DNA of 47,632 nt from a virus, in the IMG/VR virus record IMGVR_UViG_3300034418_007362, positions 1-47,632 of that record; one strand, written 5' to 3'. The translations under genes were made by a program, and so were the position numbers. Below, in pieces: positions 29,918-38,607 of the stretch (the stretch's first letter is position 1; every line of letters begins with the position of its first letter). The notes beneath the pieces were generated by a model. It was not told where the DNA came from. It made no database searches and was given only the letters and a program-made list of their open reading frames with translations.

Positions 29918-30674
29918 TTGATTCCATGTTTTCTTTCACAGATTCTCTCACAGTTTCTTTGATAAGATTTTCCACATAATTATGCTCATAATTGAAACTG
30001 AAACCTTCATTATCACCAGGATAATCTAGGTGTGATTTACCTTCATACTCTACTATCAAGTCATCATCATATCTTGAAGCATGAATGACATAGTTATATT
30101 CGATTTCGTTTATCTTATCTTTAAAAATAGTATCTACGTTTGATCCAATATAAACTTTATTATCTTCTATCTTTTGTATATAGAGAACATAAGGATTACC
30201 AATTGGTGTTAAAACTACACTGATAGTCTCTTTCTTCACTAATCCTTTCCAGTAATCTGGAAGATTAATAACATTTCCTTTATTTTTTCCGTGCAAATAG
30301 ACACCAATCTCTGGACCTTCAAGACAAACATGACGTAATCTCCATCCTGGTTTAGTGGGATGAATCATATCAAAAGGCAAATCCTTCTTTTTAGCAAGAA
30401 TATTTCCAAAATCATCTTTAACGATTGGAGCACTGACCAGCTGATTGGATCTTACCGCACCACCAGCCACTACTGCTTCACCAGCAGTAAGAGATCCACT
30501 ACAATTTATGTTTCCAGAAAAAGGACCACAAGATACAATATTATAGTTACCTCTTCCAGTAAAAATACCACAATCTGAAAATCCGGGTACAAAAGCATCT
30601 GGTGGTTCTTTCCCATCACGTTGCTTACCCTCTTCTCCGTTTGGAATTGCATTAACAAATGGATTTTCTGCCAT
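29913..30674 (-). CDS. Virion structural protein with GWRLRH.C.EGPE domain, paralogue 3 (253 aa)
   Basis: A 253-aa protein. After a variable N-terminal part (about 1-90) comes the conserved domain: FDMIHPTKPGWRLRHVCLEG (about 101-120), then LPDYWKGLV, ISVVLTPIG, and RYDDDLIVEYEGKSHLDYPG. This signature recurs in structural proteins of marine T4-like phages, but its fold and role are not established. The last third is almost identical to that of the 251-aa neighbour (FSFNYEHNYVENLIKETV). GAGGAG precedes the start. It belongs to the late tail-tip operon. Confidence 0.7.
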   Translation of the reverse strand: MAENPFVNAIPNGEEGKQRDGKEPPDAFVPGFSDCGIFTGRGNYNIVSCGPFSGNINCSGSLTAGEAVVAGGAVRSNQLVSAPIVKDDFGNILAKKKDLPFDMIHPTKPGWRLRHVCLEGPEIGVYLHGKNKGNVINLPDYWKGLVKKETISVVLTPIGNPYVLYIQKIEDNKVYIGSNVDTIFKDKINEIEYNYVIHASRYDDDLIVEYEGKSHLDYPGDNEGFSFNYEHNYVENLIKETVRESVKENMESK

Positions 30675-30675
30675 C

Positions 30676-31431
30676 TCAATTACTCCTCATTTCATTCTTT
30701 ACAGTTTCTTTGATAAGATTTTCCACATAATTGTGCTCATAGTTGAAGGAATAACCTTCATTACCTCCAGGATAATCTGTATAGTTTTCTCCTTCATACT
30801 CAACGATTAGATCATCATCCAATCTACGAGCAATGATGTGATAATCTGCTTTGATTGATCCACCTGCATTGTTCTTTACAACAACTTGCCTACCCCATCG
30901 GACTTCTTGAACAAAAAGTTCTTGCCAATGTCCTCTTGGAGTAAGGTTGATTGTCATATCTTCTGTATTAACAAGACCACCCCAATAACTTGGAAGATCA
31001 ATAACTCCGTTTGCAGGAACTTCTCCTCTACAATAGACTGCAATCTCTGGACCTTCAATACAAACATGGCGAAGTCTCCACCCCTTTTTGTTTGGGTGGG
31101 GCATATCAAATGGTAGATTCTTTTTACCAGATAAAGTATGGGGACCACCCGTTCCAACACATGAAATTTCACCGGTAGTGAAGATATTTCCTTCACCAAT
31201 AATAGATTCTTCAAACCAGACGTTACCTACCCTCATATTAAAATAATACCAGGGTACACACTCTTCGAGAGGTAGAATTTTTCTCAGATCCTCGTCAAAG
31301 TTGACATCTTCATTGTGATGCTTTGGTACATAATCATAAAATACACCTGGTCTACCAACAATAGTTGGTTCCGAACAATCTTTTTTGCCTACTCTCCGGT
31401 TAATGAATAACTGTGGATTTTCTTCTGCCAT
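30676..31431 (-). CDS. Virion structural protein with GWRLRH.C.EGPE domain, paralogue 2 (251 aa)
   Basis: A 251-aa paralogue of its two neighbours: FDMPHPNKKGWRLRHVCIEG, LPSYWGGLV, INLTPRGHWQELFVQEV, RRLDDDLIVEYEGENYTDYPG and the same helical end (YVENLIKETVKNEM). The N-terminal 95 residues differ from both, so the paralogues probably share a docking or folding domain and carry different heads. Its stop is 1 nt from the next start. Confidence 0.7.
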   Translation of the reverse strand: MAEENPQLFINRRVGKKDCSEPTIVGRPGVFYDYVPKHHNEDVNFDEDLRKILPLEECVPWYYFNMRVGNVWFEESIIGEGNIFTTGEISCVGTGGPHTLSGKKNLPFDMPHPNKKGWRLRHVCIEGPEIAVYCRGEVPANGVIDLPSYWGGLVNTEDMTINLTPRGHWQELFVQEVRWGRQVVVKNNAGGSIKADYHIIARRLDDDLIVEYEGENYTDYPGGNEGYSFNYEHNYVENLIKETVKNEMRSN

Positions 31432-31439
31432 AATTAAAT

Positions 31440-32228
31440 TTATCTCCTTTTATCATAATTATACCCTACAACAGAGTATTCGTCATTATTTCCAGGATAA
31501 TCCTCTGGAGTTTTTCCTGGATACTCTGATATAAGTTTCTCTCCATCTTTTCTTTCAGCAAAGATGTGATAATAACAATCAATAGGCATGTTTCCTTTTG
31601 ATTGCAGATGAATCTTTTTCTCGTCGATTCTCTTGATAATCACATCTTGATGTGCTCCGACTGGAGTTAAGTTTACTGTGATTGAAGTTGTATCAACAAA
31701 ATTTTTCCAATAAGAAGGTAGATTGATGTGATTCTCACCAGTAACTCTACCACGTATATATACATCATTCGATGGACCTTCTGGACATGTATGTCTTAGT
31801 CTCCAATCTGCTTTTGATGGGTGTGGAATATCAAAGTTCTTTTTAAGTGAAAGAATATGCTGTCCACCAAGAACTCTTGCAATAACCTCACCCTGTGCAA
31901 TTACATTAGTTCCTACCTCAATTTGCCCATTAACTGTCAGGTTATCAAAAACCGCAGCATCTCCAACAACAGATAGTGAATATGGAGACCGATTGAATAA
32001 AGCAATCGTGCCGGGAATAATTGGCGCTGGAGACTCTGAATTGGTAACAGGACCAATCATAGTTGCTGCACTTACAAATGGAAATAAAGGAGCACTGCCC
32101 AACACTAAAGGACCCTCAATGTATGCAGACCCTCTAATTTCAGCTGGACCAATACCCAGTGAAAATGGTGTTCCCTCACCTACAAAGAGTCTCTTTCCAA
32201 TTGCAATATCATCAAATTCCATTGACAT
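31440..32228 (-). CDS. Virion structural protein with GWRLRH.C.EGPE domain, paralogue 1 (262 aa)
   Basis: A 262-aa protein with the same conserved domain (FDIPHPSKADWRLRHTCPEG, LPSYWKNFV, VNLTPVGAHQDVIIKRI, KTPEDYPGNNDEYSVVGYNY), but lacking the helical C-terminus of the other two. The N-terminal half is beta-rich (GEGTPFSLGIGPAEIRG, LSVVGDAAVFDNLTVNGQI), similar to short fibre shafts. It begins directly after the stop of the spike-like protein, which places it near the tail tip. The order of divergence suggests two rounds of tandem duplication. Confidence 0.7.
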   Translation of the reverse strand: MSMEFDDIAIGKRLFVGEGTPFSLGIGPAEIRGSAYIEGPLVLGSAPLFPFVSAATMIGPVTNSESPAPIIPGTIALFNRSPYSLSVVGDAAVFDNLTVNGQIEVGTNVIAQGEVIARVLGGQHILSLKKNFDIPHPSKADWRLRHTCPEGPSNDVYIRGRVTGENHINLPSYWKNFVDTTSITVNLTPVGAHQDVIIKRIDEKKIHLQSKGNMPIDCYYHIFAERKDGEKLISEYPGKTPEDYPGNNDEYSVVGYNYDKRR

Positions 32229-32843
32229 TTATGTAAGTCCCTCCGTTTCCTTAACAACTTTCGTAGTACTTTTTCCACCAAGTTTAGATGGATTTGTCGC
32301 AGATGCTGATGTTACACATTTAGTAAATCCAGCATACATTTCCATTGTAGTTTTACAACTAATTCTACCAATACCAGATGAAAGAAACTTCCAGGCATTT
32401 TCTGCATCGAGATTAATGACTTTGGCGTTTAAATTAATCTGTTCATTTGCAGTAATATTGACATTTCCTACGTCATTACTACCTGCTGCTTGACCACCAA
32501 TGATTTCGACATTTCTTCCAATGATTCTAACATCACCATTTTCAGCATTTAATACAATATCACCCTGTTTTGTGACAACAATGAATGCATTTTCTGATCC
32601 TGGTCCATCAAAAAACTCACCAGAAGTGATTGAAAATGCTCCAGGACATCTGGCAACAGTCCAACCTTCTCTTGGTCCATCCTTACATAAAGAAATATAG
32701 TGACCCTCATATGATGCTTGTAATTTTACATCAGAGATGACCTCACCAGCAATATCATTTAGTTGAGTTTCAAGAGTTCCAAATCGAATTGAAGCATCAC
32801 TATTTCCATATTCTAGGCAATAATAGTTTATCTTTTCTGTCAT
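32229..32843 (-). CDS. Beta-helical spike-like baseplate protein (204 aa)
   Basis: A 204-aa protein. The second half is a beta-helix of alternating short strands (GDIVLNAENGDVRIIGRNVE, GNVNITANEQINLNAKVINL), the pattern of the membrane-piercing needle of gp5/VgrG spikes. The N-terminal part (SLCKDGPREGWTVARCPGAF) is probably globular. The ATG at 32843 overlaps the stop of the gp5-like gene (ATGA), as expected for a partner of that spike. It may form or extend the needle, or be a tip protein. The assignment rests on fold pattern and position. Confidence 0.6.
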   Translation of the reverse strand: MTEKINYYCLEYGNSDASIRFGTLETQLNDIAGEVISDVKLQASYEGHYISLCKDGPREGWTVARCPGAFSITSGEFFDGPGSENAFIVVTKQGDIVLNAENGDVRIIGRNVEIIGGQAAGSNDVGNVNITANEQINLNAKVINLDAENAWKFLSSGIGRISCKTTMEMYAGFTKCVTSASATNPSKLGGKSTTKVVKETEGLT

Positions 32844-35800
32844 GTGACTTGACCCACACAATCAATTACTTTAACAGTTGGAGTTCCTGCTGGAACATTG
32901 AGGGATTCTTCCACATCTTCTCCTAATCTAATAACATCAAATACAGGAACTATTTTAGCATTAATTCCCGTTTTTGACTTAACTATTACTTTTGGCATTT
33001 CCTTAAATCCAAGACCACCATCAATTACATTCACATCAATTAACTTACCAAAATCATCAAGTATTGGTTCAAGTTTAGCACCATTATCAGGAGTAACTAC
33101 AATCTCATCAATATCACTATAGTTGATGCCATTATTTAGAACTGCTACATCTTTTATTGCTAAGACTGCAGGATATCTACCCAGTCCATCTGATGGTTCT
33201 TCTCCAATAGTTATCTTATTAGACTCGACTGTTAAAGGTGTTCCTCCAGATCCACCAACAGTTACAGGAACTCCATTCGAATCAGTTACAGGAACTCCCC
33301 CAGTAGTCACAGGTGTTCCTCCAGTTCCACCAACAGTTACAGGAACTCCATTGGAATCAGTTACAAGTGTTCCTCCAGTTCCACTAACAGTTACAGGAAC
33401 TCCATTCGAATCGGTTACAGGAGCTCCTCCGGTTCCACCAACAGTTACAGGAACTCCATTAGAATCAGTTAGAGGAACTCCTCCAATTCCACCAACAGTT
33501 ACAGGAACTCCATTAGAATCAGTTAGAGGAACTCCTCCAATAGTCACAGGTGTTCCGCCAGAACCACCAGCAGTTATAGATAACCCACTAAAATCGGTAG
33601 TTTCTGTTATTGGTTTTGGAGTTGTGTAATTTCCAAAACTTTTGACTGTGATTGGAACAGTTTGTCCTTTACCAATAATGGTATCAATAACATTTCCAAG
33701 ATTATCTACAATCTCTGATGTAGTTCCAAACGGTGCAGATATTTGGTCACCTGGTTTTACTCTAACTGTTTTGTTTGGAGAGTAAGCAGTGTATCCAAAT
33801 TCCAAAAGACCCTCAACATCTCCAGCCTCAAGAGAATTTGAAAATGGTTCTGCTTGAATCGCATCAATAAGTTGCTTAGGAAGATCTAAAATTGTGGTCA
33901 ATTCAATATCAAATGGAATTGTAGTTCCAGAACTAATGATAGATCCTTCTGGAATAGTATTATCAAATGAAACTACTAGGTCTTCAGTCAAAGTTGTTCC
34001 TTCTGTAAGAAATACTTCCTTTCTAGCAACTGCAAGAGTTGCTCCTCCAGAACTTAACACTCTTCCTCCAGAACCACCAACAGTTATGGGTGACCTATTA
34101 ATAGACACTGGATCGCCACCATCTGATCCAACAGTTAAAGGTAATCCACCAGTTCCACCAACAGTTATAGGTGTTTCATCTGTAACTTCAAATTCTCCTG
34201 TCTCTGGATTTATCGTAGGTATAGTAGGTACTGCTACATTTTTTCTGCTATTAGTTCTAGTTGCAGAAGATATTGGTGTTCCTCCTGTTGCTCCAACAGT
34301 CACAGATTGTCTATCTGCGGTTACCGGAGTTCCCCCTGTTGCTCCAACATTAATAGGTGTTCCCCCTGCTGCACCAAGAGTTACAGGCAATCTACCTACC
34401 GTTACAGGTATTCCTCCTGGTCCACCGACAGATAATATAGTTCCACCTTGTCCACCAACAGATAGTGGGGAACCATTAATAGTTGCTGGTCTGCCTCCAG
34501 TTCCGCCAGCAGTCAACCTAGTTCCACCAGTTCCACCAACAGTTATTGTATTCTGAGTTGAACGTCTGCGAATTGCATTAGTTCTTCTAGGTCTAGTTGT
34601 AGTAAGTGTTGTAGATGCACTAACACTTGCTCCAACACGTAAAGGACCAGCACTAGAATTTATAGGAGTAATGTTAGTAGTTGCATTTGTTCCTCCAGTT
34701 GCCCCAGCAGTTCCTCCAGTTGCCCCAGCAGTTCCTCCAGTTGCCCCAGCAGTTGCATTTGTTCCTCCAGTTCCACCAGCAATTACAGGTGTTCCTCCAG
34801 TTCCACCAGCAATTACAGGTGTTCCTCCAGTTGCCCCAGAAGTTACAGGAACTCCATTGGAATCAGTTACAGGAACTCCTCCAATAGTCACAGGTGTTCC
34901 GCCAGAACCACCAGAAGTTACAAGTTCTCCCCCATTTCCACCAGCATTTACAGGAACACCACCAGCAGTTAGTGGAACTGAATCAACAAGTACTGGTGTT
35001 CCTCCCGTAGAACCAGCTCTCAATTCAGTTCCACCAGAAAAAACATCCTCAGAGATAGCAGATGATTCTTCAATATTATCAAGTGTTTGTGGTGGAGTTA
35101 CATCTTGTTCGACATCTAATACAAGTTCGCCATTTAAAGAATTGAATATTCCACTAAGTCCACCAGAAATTGGTGTTCCACTTCCACCTAGGAATGCGGG
35201 TTGCCCATTTAAATTTACTGCATCTCCACCAACACCACCAGCAAGTAATCTTAAACCCGCAGTACCTTCAAGGACCACAGGAGTTCCACCAGATCCTTCT
35301 GAGAGAATTAAGTCTGTAGGAAGAGTTGTTCCTGAAGGTATAATTGTTCCTGAAGGTATAGATGCACCTCTAGGGACTGAGAAACTGCTATTCAAAGTTG
35401 TACCACCAGGAATTCTTGGTCCTGGAGGTTTGGAAAAGACAACTGTTTGTCCAGGAGTGCTGAAAACTACATTTCCTGCACCAACTGTTGTTCCGTTAGA
35501 TGCTGGTAGAAAACCAGATCCAGATTCTTTTACAACAACATCTGTTACTGCTCCATTTTGGACAACTGGTTGAAGAACTGCTCCCCCGCCAATAACTCCC
35601 CGATCATTCGTTGCTGTTACTACAATCGTTGGTGCTGCTTGATAACCAACACCAGGATTCACAATGTCCACAGCAATAATTTCGCCAGATGCACTTACGA
35701 TCGGATTAAATACAGCATCGATAAGTGCATTACCACCAATTGCAACTAATGCTGGTGGAGCAGCAAGAGAAGGTCCTGTGTTACATGCTGGTGCTGCACC

Positions 35801-37102
35801 ACCCAAGTTTACACCTGCAATTAAATTAGAGAGAGGACTTGATAATGGAGTGGTTCCCTTAATGCCTGCCCAAGGACTCCACTCTTTAATTTTTGGATGT
35901 TGTTGAGTCTCATCACAAGACAAAAATTGTAGAACTGCTGCTATTTGGTCAATAATTCCACCAACACTAAGACCTCCACCAATATTAGCAGCACCACCAA
36001 TTCCAGCAAACACACCTTGAATAGGACCAAGAACAGAGCTCAATGCGTCTGCAACATCTACTAATCCATTATTTAAAAGTTTTCCTACTGCACCTTCAAC
36101 TGCACATAAAGGAGCATTGACGTTATTTTGAATAAATTCCTCTAAAAATCCTTTTACAAGAGTAATCAGACCATCAATAATCTTATTGAATACACACCCT
36201 ATGGTATCAGTTGCCTGGACTTGAATTTCTTCTAGTACTGGTCTCTGGTTTGGAAATAGAAAATAAACAAAATCCTTTACAGCATTATTAAGTGCAGTAA
36301 TGACTGTTCCACGTATTTTTTGAATTAATGATTTGATAAAACTTGCAACTAGATTTATAACCTTATTGATTTCTGATTTTATAATTCTAGTAGGAGCGGT
36401 TGATGCTCCAAAAAATGATGCTGAAGAAGCTCTAACTCTATTAATGACTGCTAGTAAATTTTTAATAATGATTTGAACAGTGTCCAATTCATTTTCTTTA
36501 TTTTTATCAGCAACTTTAAGTGCTGTCGTTTCATTTCCAGCAAATGCTTGCATTGGATCAGAAATCGCAGCAATACTCACTGATGTTCCTTCTCTTACTG
36601 GTTTATCACTACCATTAGAAGAAAGTAATTGATCTTTTGCAGCAACTGGAATTGGACCAGAAAGACCATCGGTTCCAGTCCGTGCCATAAATCCTTCTTC
36701 TGGATCAGCACCTTCCAACACAATGTTGTCATTAGTTCCAATAGCACCCATAATGACGGGTTGCTGTGAATCTAGACCATCCTTATAAAATCCAAGTACA
36801 AAGTTTCCTTGTCTTAAATTGGGGGTTTGTCTACTTCCTGCTTGTCCAGATCCAGCAGTAACTGGATACAGAACTTCTGCCGTAGCAAGCAGTTCATCAG
36901 GAACTTCATCGTCGGTTTTAATTTTTGTTTGATTACCAAAAATTCTTACCTTATAACGATAACCCCATCCTTTGATGTCTGCTGGATCTTCATGCAGTTT
37001 GGGGTTAACGTTATCTCTCCAAGTTGAATCGTCAACAACTTGACCGATCCAAAAGTTAGCTCCTCCTGAACCAAATGATTGCTGATCAAAAAGTCTTGTC
37101 AT
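32840..37102 (-). CDS. gp5/VgrG-like OB-fold baseplate spike protein with Gly-Gly-Thr expansion (1420 aa)
   Basis: A 1420-aa protein. Residues 1-125 carry the OB-fold of T4 gp5/VgrG (WGYRYKVRIFGNQTK, LLATAEVLYPVTAGSG, NFVLGFYKDGLDSQQPVIMG). Residues about 190-400 are helical and hydrophobic (RASSASFFGASTAPTRII, VISFIKSLIQKIRG-like segments). Two or three small beta units (VGYQAAPTIVVTATNDRG; GLGFKEMPKVIVKSKTG) frame a low-complexity stretch at about 560-1310 built of GGTPVT, GGTGGTPVTDSNGVPVTV and AGATGGT blocks. T4 gp5 carries a lysozyme domain between OB-fold and needle; I see none here. It is coupled to the CP12-like gene upstream and the needle-like gene downstream. The length is more than twice that of T4 gp5. 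Confidence 0.7.
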   Translation of the reverse strand: MTRLFDQQSFGSGGANFWIGQVVDDSTWRDNVNPKLHEDPADIKGWGYRYKVRIFGNQTKIKTDDEVPDELLATAEVLYPVTAGSGQAGSRQTPNLRQGNFVLGFYKDGLDSQQPVIMGAIGTNDNIVLEGADPEEGFMARTGTDGLSGPIPVAAKDQLLSSNGSDKPVREGTSVSIAAISDPMQAFAGNETTALKVADKNKENELDTVQIIIKNLLAVINRVRASSASFFGASTAPTRIIKSEINKVINLVASFIKSLIQKIRGTVITALNNAVKDFVYFLFPNQRPVLEEIQVQATDTIGCVFNKIIDGLITLVKGFLEEFIQNNVNAPLCAVEGAVGKLLNNGLVDVADALSSVLGPIQGVFAGIGGAANIGGGLSVGGIIDQIAAVLQFLSCDETQQHPKIKEWSPWAGIKGTTPLSSPLSNLIAGVNLGGAAPACNTGPSLAAPPALVAIGGNALIDAVFNPIVSASGEIIAVDIVNPGVGYQAAPTIVVTATNDRGVIGGGAVLQPVVQNGAVTDVVVKESGSGFLPASNGTTVGAGNVVFSTPGQTVVFSKPPGPRIPGGTTLNSSFSVPRGASIPSGTIIPSGTTLPTDLILSEGSGGTPVVLEGTAGLRLLAGGVGGDAVNLNGQPAFLGGSGTPISGGLSGIFNSLNGELVLDVEQDVTPPQTLDNIEESSAISEDVFSGGTELRAGSTGGTPVLVDSVPLTAGGVPVNAGGNGGELVTSGGSGGTPVTIGGVPVTDSNGVPVTSGATGGTPVIAGGTGGTPVIAGGTGGTNATAGATGGTAGATGGTAGATGGTNATTNITPINSSAGPLRVGASVSASTTLTTTRPRRTNAIRRRSTQNTITVGGTGGTRLTAGGTGGRPATINGSPLSVGGQGGTILSVGGPGGIPVTVGRLPVTLGAAGGTPINVGATGGTPVTADRQSVTVGATGGTPISSATRTNSRKNVAVPTIPTINPETGEFEVTDETPITVGGTGGLPLTVGSDGGDPVSINRSPITVGGSGGRVLSSGGATLAVARKEVFLTEGTTLTEDLVVSFDNTIPEGSIISSGTTIPFDIELTTILDLPKQLIDAIQAEPFSNSLEAGDVEGLLEFGYTAYSPNKTVRVKPGDQISAPFGTTSEIVDNLGNVIDTIIGKGQTVPITVKSFGNYTTPKPITETTDFSGLSITAGGSGGTPVTIGGVPLTDSNGVPVTVGGIGGVPLTDSNGVPVTVGGTGGAPVTDSNGVPVTVSGTGGTLVTDSNGVPVTVGGTGGTPVTTGGVPVTDSNGVPVTVGGSGGTPLTVESNKITIGEEPSDGLGRYPAVLAIKDVAVLNNGINYSDIDEIVVTPDNGAKLEPILDDFGKLIDVNVIDGGLGFKEMPKVIVKSKTGINAKIVPVFDVIRLGEDVEESLNVPAGTPTVKVIDCVGQVT
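33240..35050 (-). repeat. Gly-Gly-Thr/Pro-Val-Thr coding repeats in the spike gene
   Basis: Dozens of short units such as GGTGGTPVT, DSNGVPVTVGG and AGATGGT, encoded by near-identical DNA blocks of about 27-60 bp. The density of repeats opens long spurious frames on the plus strand. The protein product is likely an extended or triple-stranded beta or polyglycine-like shaft. Confidence 0.8.
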
Positions 37103-37329
37103 CAGTCCTCGTAGATTCTACACTCGTCTGCTTCTGGGTTTGAATCACAATAAAGTTCAAGTGGAGTGGGATCGTGATGATCTCCTGCCTCAATATCTTC
37201 TTTATGATTCTTAACGTATGTTTCTAGTTCTTCTAGTTCACTCTCAATATGCCGACGTTGTTGCGGGGAAGTTTGAGGGTTATCAAGGATCTTTCTGTCC
37301 TTTTCAATATGGGATTCGATGTTTTCCAT
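37102..37329 (-). CDS. cp12: CP12-like Calvin-cycle inhibitor protein
   Basis: A 75-aa protein with a helical N-terminal half (MENIESHIEKDRKILDNPQT, ELEELETYVKNHKEDIEAGD) and the CP12 C-terminal signature LELYCDSNPEADECRIYED, with the two Cys eight residues apart that form the redox loop. CP12 bridges GAPDH and phosphoribulokinase and shuts down the Calvin cycle; cyanophages carry it to divert carbon and reductant to nucleotide synthesis. The N-terminal Cys pair of plant CP12 is missing. Oddly it lies inside the baseplate operon, 4 nt after the hub gene and overlapping the spike gene start by one base, so it would be expressed late and in step with them. Confidence 0.75.
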   Translation of the reverse strand: MENIESHIEKDRKILDNPQTSPQQRRHIESELEELETYVKNHKEDIEAGDHHDPTPLELYCDSNPEADECRIYED

Positions 37330-37333
37330 GTTT

Positions 37334-38605
37334 TTACCTATCGTAAGAGTCTCTTATAAGTACAAGTTTAGTTGCCGATCTTCTCGGTGTCAACTTATGA
37401 CATAACTCTGATATCATATATAGTCCACTATTTGTATTCTCAGGTTTTGGTTTAGATGTCGAGGAAACTTCTGGGATATCTGCAAAGATTATATCACCGA
37501 CGTTAAGACCAAGATTTGCAGCAATTGTAATCGTTACTTGAATAGTACATGCTTGTTGATATCTCATTGCTGCCTGTGTAGCAACATCATCCAATTCAAG
37601 ATTTGGTTCTTTTGATTTTTTAAGTTGCTCCTCTAAGTGTGACCCTGGAGGTAAAGTACCAATATCCTGTGGATAATCTAAAAATCTTGATGGACTTTCT
37701 ATAAAGATTGGATTGATTCTCTCGGCAATTCTTGTTTTTGCTACTGGTACAATTGCTCCTTCTTGTTCCCGAAATGTAAATGGATTTTCTTTATACCTTT
37801 GATCATATGGATTAAAATCAAATCTCTCTGTGTTGTAGGTTCCAAGTTTTAATTCATTCTGAAAATTTATATTATTATCAAATGTATAATCTAGTATCTT
37901 TGCATCATATCCACCGGGAATTCTATCAGTTGTTTCATTATAAATGCAACTAAATTTTGGATCTTGTGCAAAAAGTTCATCAAGTGCTTTAAACTGGTAT
38001 CCAAAGTAATTTTCATAGAAAAAATAACCAGCAACCTGTCCTTTCTTAAATGGAACAGATTTTTTAGCAAGAGATATACACCAATAAAATGGTTTTTTAT
38101 TCACTCCAAGAAAACTATAGTTATTTATCGTCTCATCTACAAATATATCTTTTCCGGTTTGTAAGTCTTCCCGTAAAATTTTTACAAGACTATCAGATAT
38201 TTTTCCTTCATGTTTTTTTCTAACCCTTTTAGATTCATTCATCAAATATTCCATTGATACCATACTAATGCGGTATGTCTGAGTCTTAGTAGTATTACCC
38301 AATTCATCAAGAGTATCGATGTACATTTCTAATTCATATTCATTACCATAATTATCTGTAAATCCAACCTCAACTTTCTCACCACCTGCAAGTTTTAGGT
38401 CATCAAAGGTACTAGATATAGGAGCAAAATTTGGAAGGGCAGCAGCATCTACAACAGTTACAGACATTCTGATACTGACATCAAAGACGCTTTCTTCATA
38501 GTTCATTTCAGTAAGAAGTAATCTAATATCTGTTTCACCAGCAGTATTAGAAAAAACTAAAAATTTTGTTATGTTTGCACTTGATAGTGCATGATTGACT
38601 CCCAT
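37334..38605 (-). CDS. Probable baseplate hub protein (423 aa)
   Basis: A 423-aa protein of about the size of T4 gp27 (391 aa), next to the gp5-like spike gene as gp27 is its partner. The N-terminal region (NHALSSANITKFLVFSNTAG, LTEMNYEESVFDVSIRMSVT, YELEMYIDTLDELGNTTKT) is beta-rich like the tube-like domains of hub proteins. The C-terminus (NLGLNVGDIIFADIPEVSST...SGLYMISELCHKLTP) resembles the end of hub proteins that close the barrel and position the spike. I do not see a sequence signature that proves gp27, so the name rests on context, length and fold pattern. Confidence 0.6.
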   Translation of the reverse strand: MGVNHALSSANITKFLVFSNTAGETDIRLLLTEMNYEESVFDVSIRMSVTVVDAAALPNFAPISSTFDDLKLAGGEKVEVGFTDNYGNEYELEMYIDTLDELGNTTKTQTYRISMVSMEYLMNESKRVRKKHEGKISDSLVKILREDLQTGKDIFVDETINNYSFLGVNKKPFYWCISLAKKSVPFKKGQVAGYFFYENYFGYQFKALDELFAQDPKFSCIYNETTDRIPGGYDAKILDYTFDNNINFQNELKLGTYNTERFDFNPYDQRYKENPFTFREQEGAIVPVAKTRIAERINPIFIESPSRFLDYPQDIGTLPPGSHLEEQLKKSKEPNLELDDVATQAAMRYQQACTIQVTITIAANLGLNVGDIIFADIPEVSSTSKPKPENTNSGLYMISELCHKLTPRRSATKLVLIRDSYDR

Positions 38606-38607
38606 TT

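Noticed and set aside
32840-37102. Lysozyme domain in the gp5-like protein
   Set aside because: I looked between the OB-fold and the repeat region and found no catalytic Glu-containing lysozyme motif; the muramidase-like motifs lie in the two giant proteins instead.
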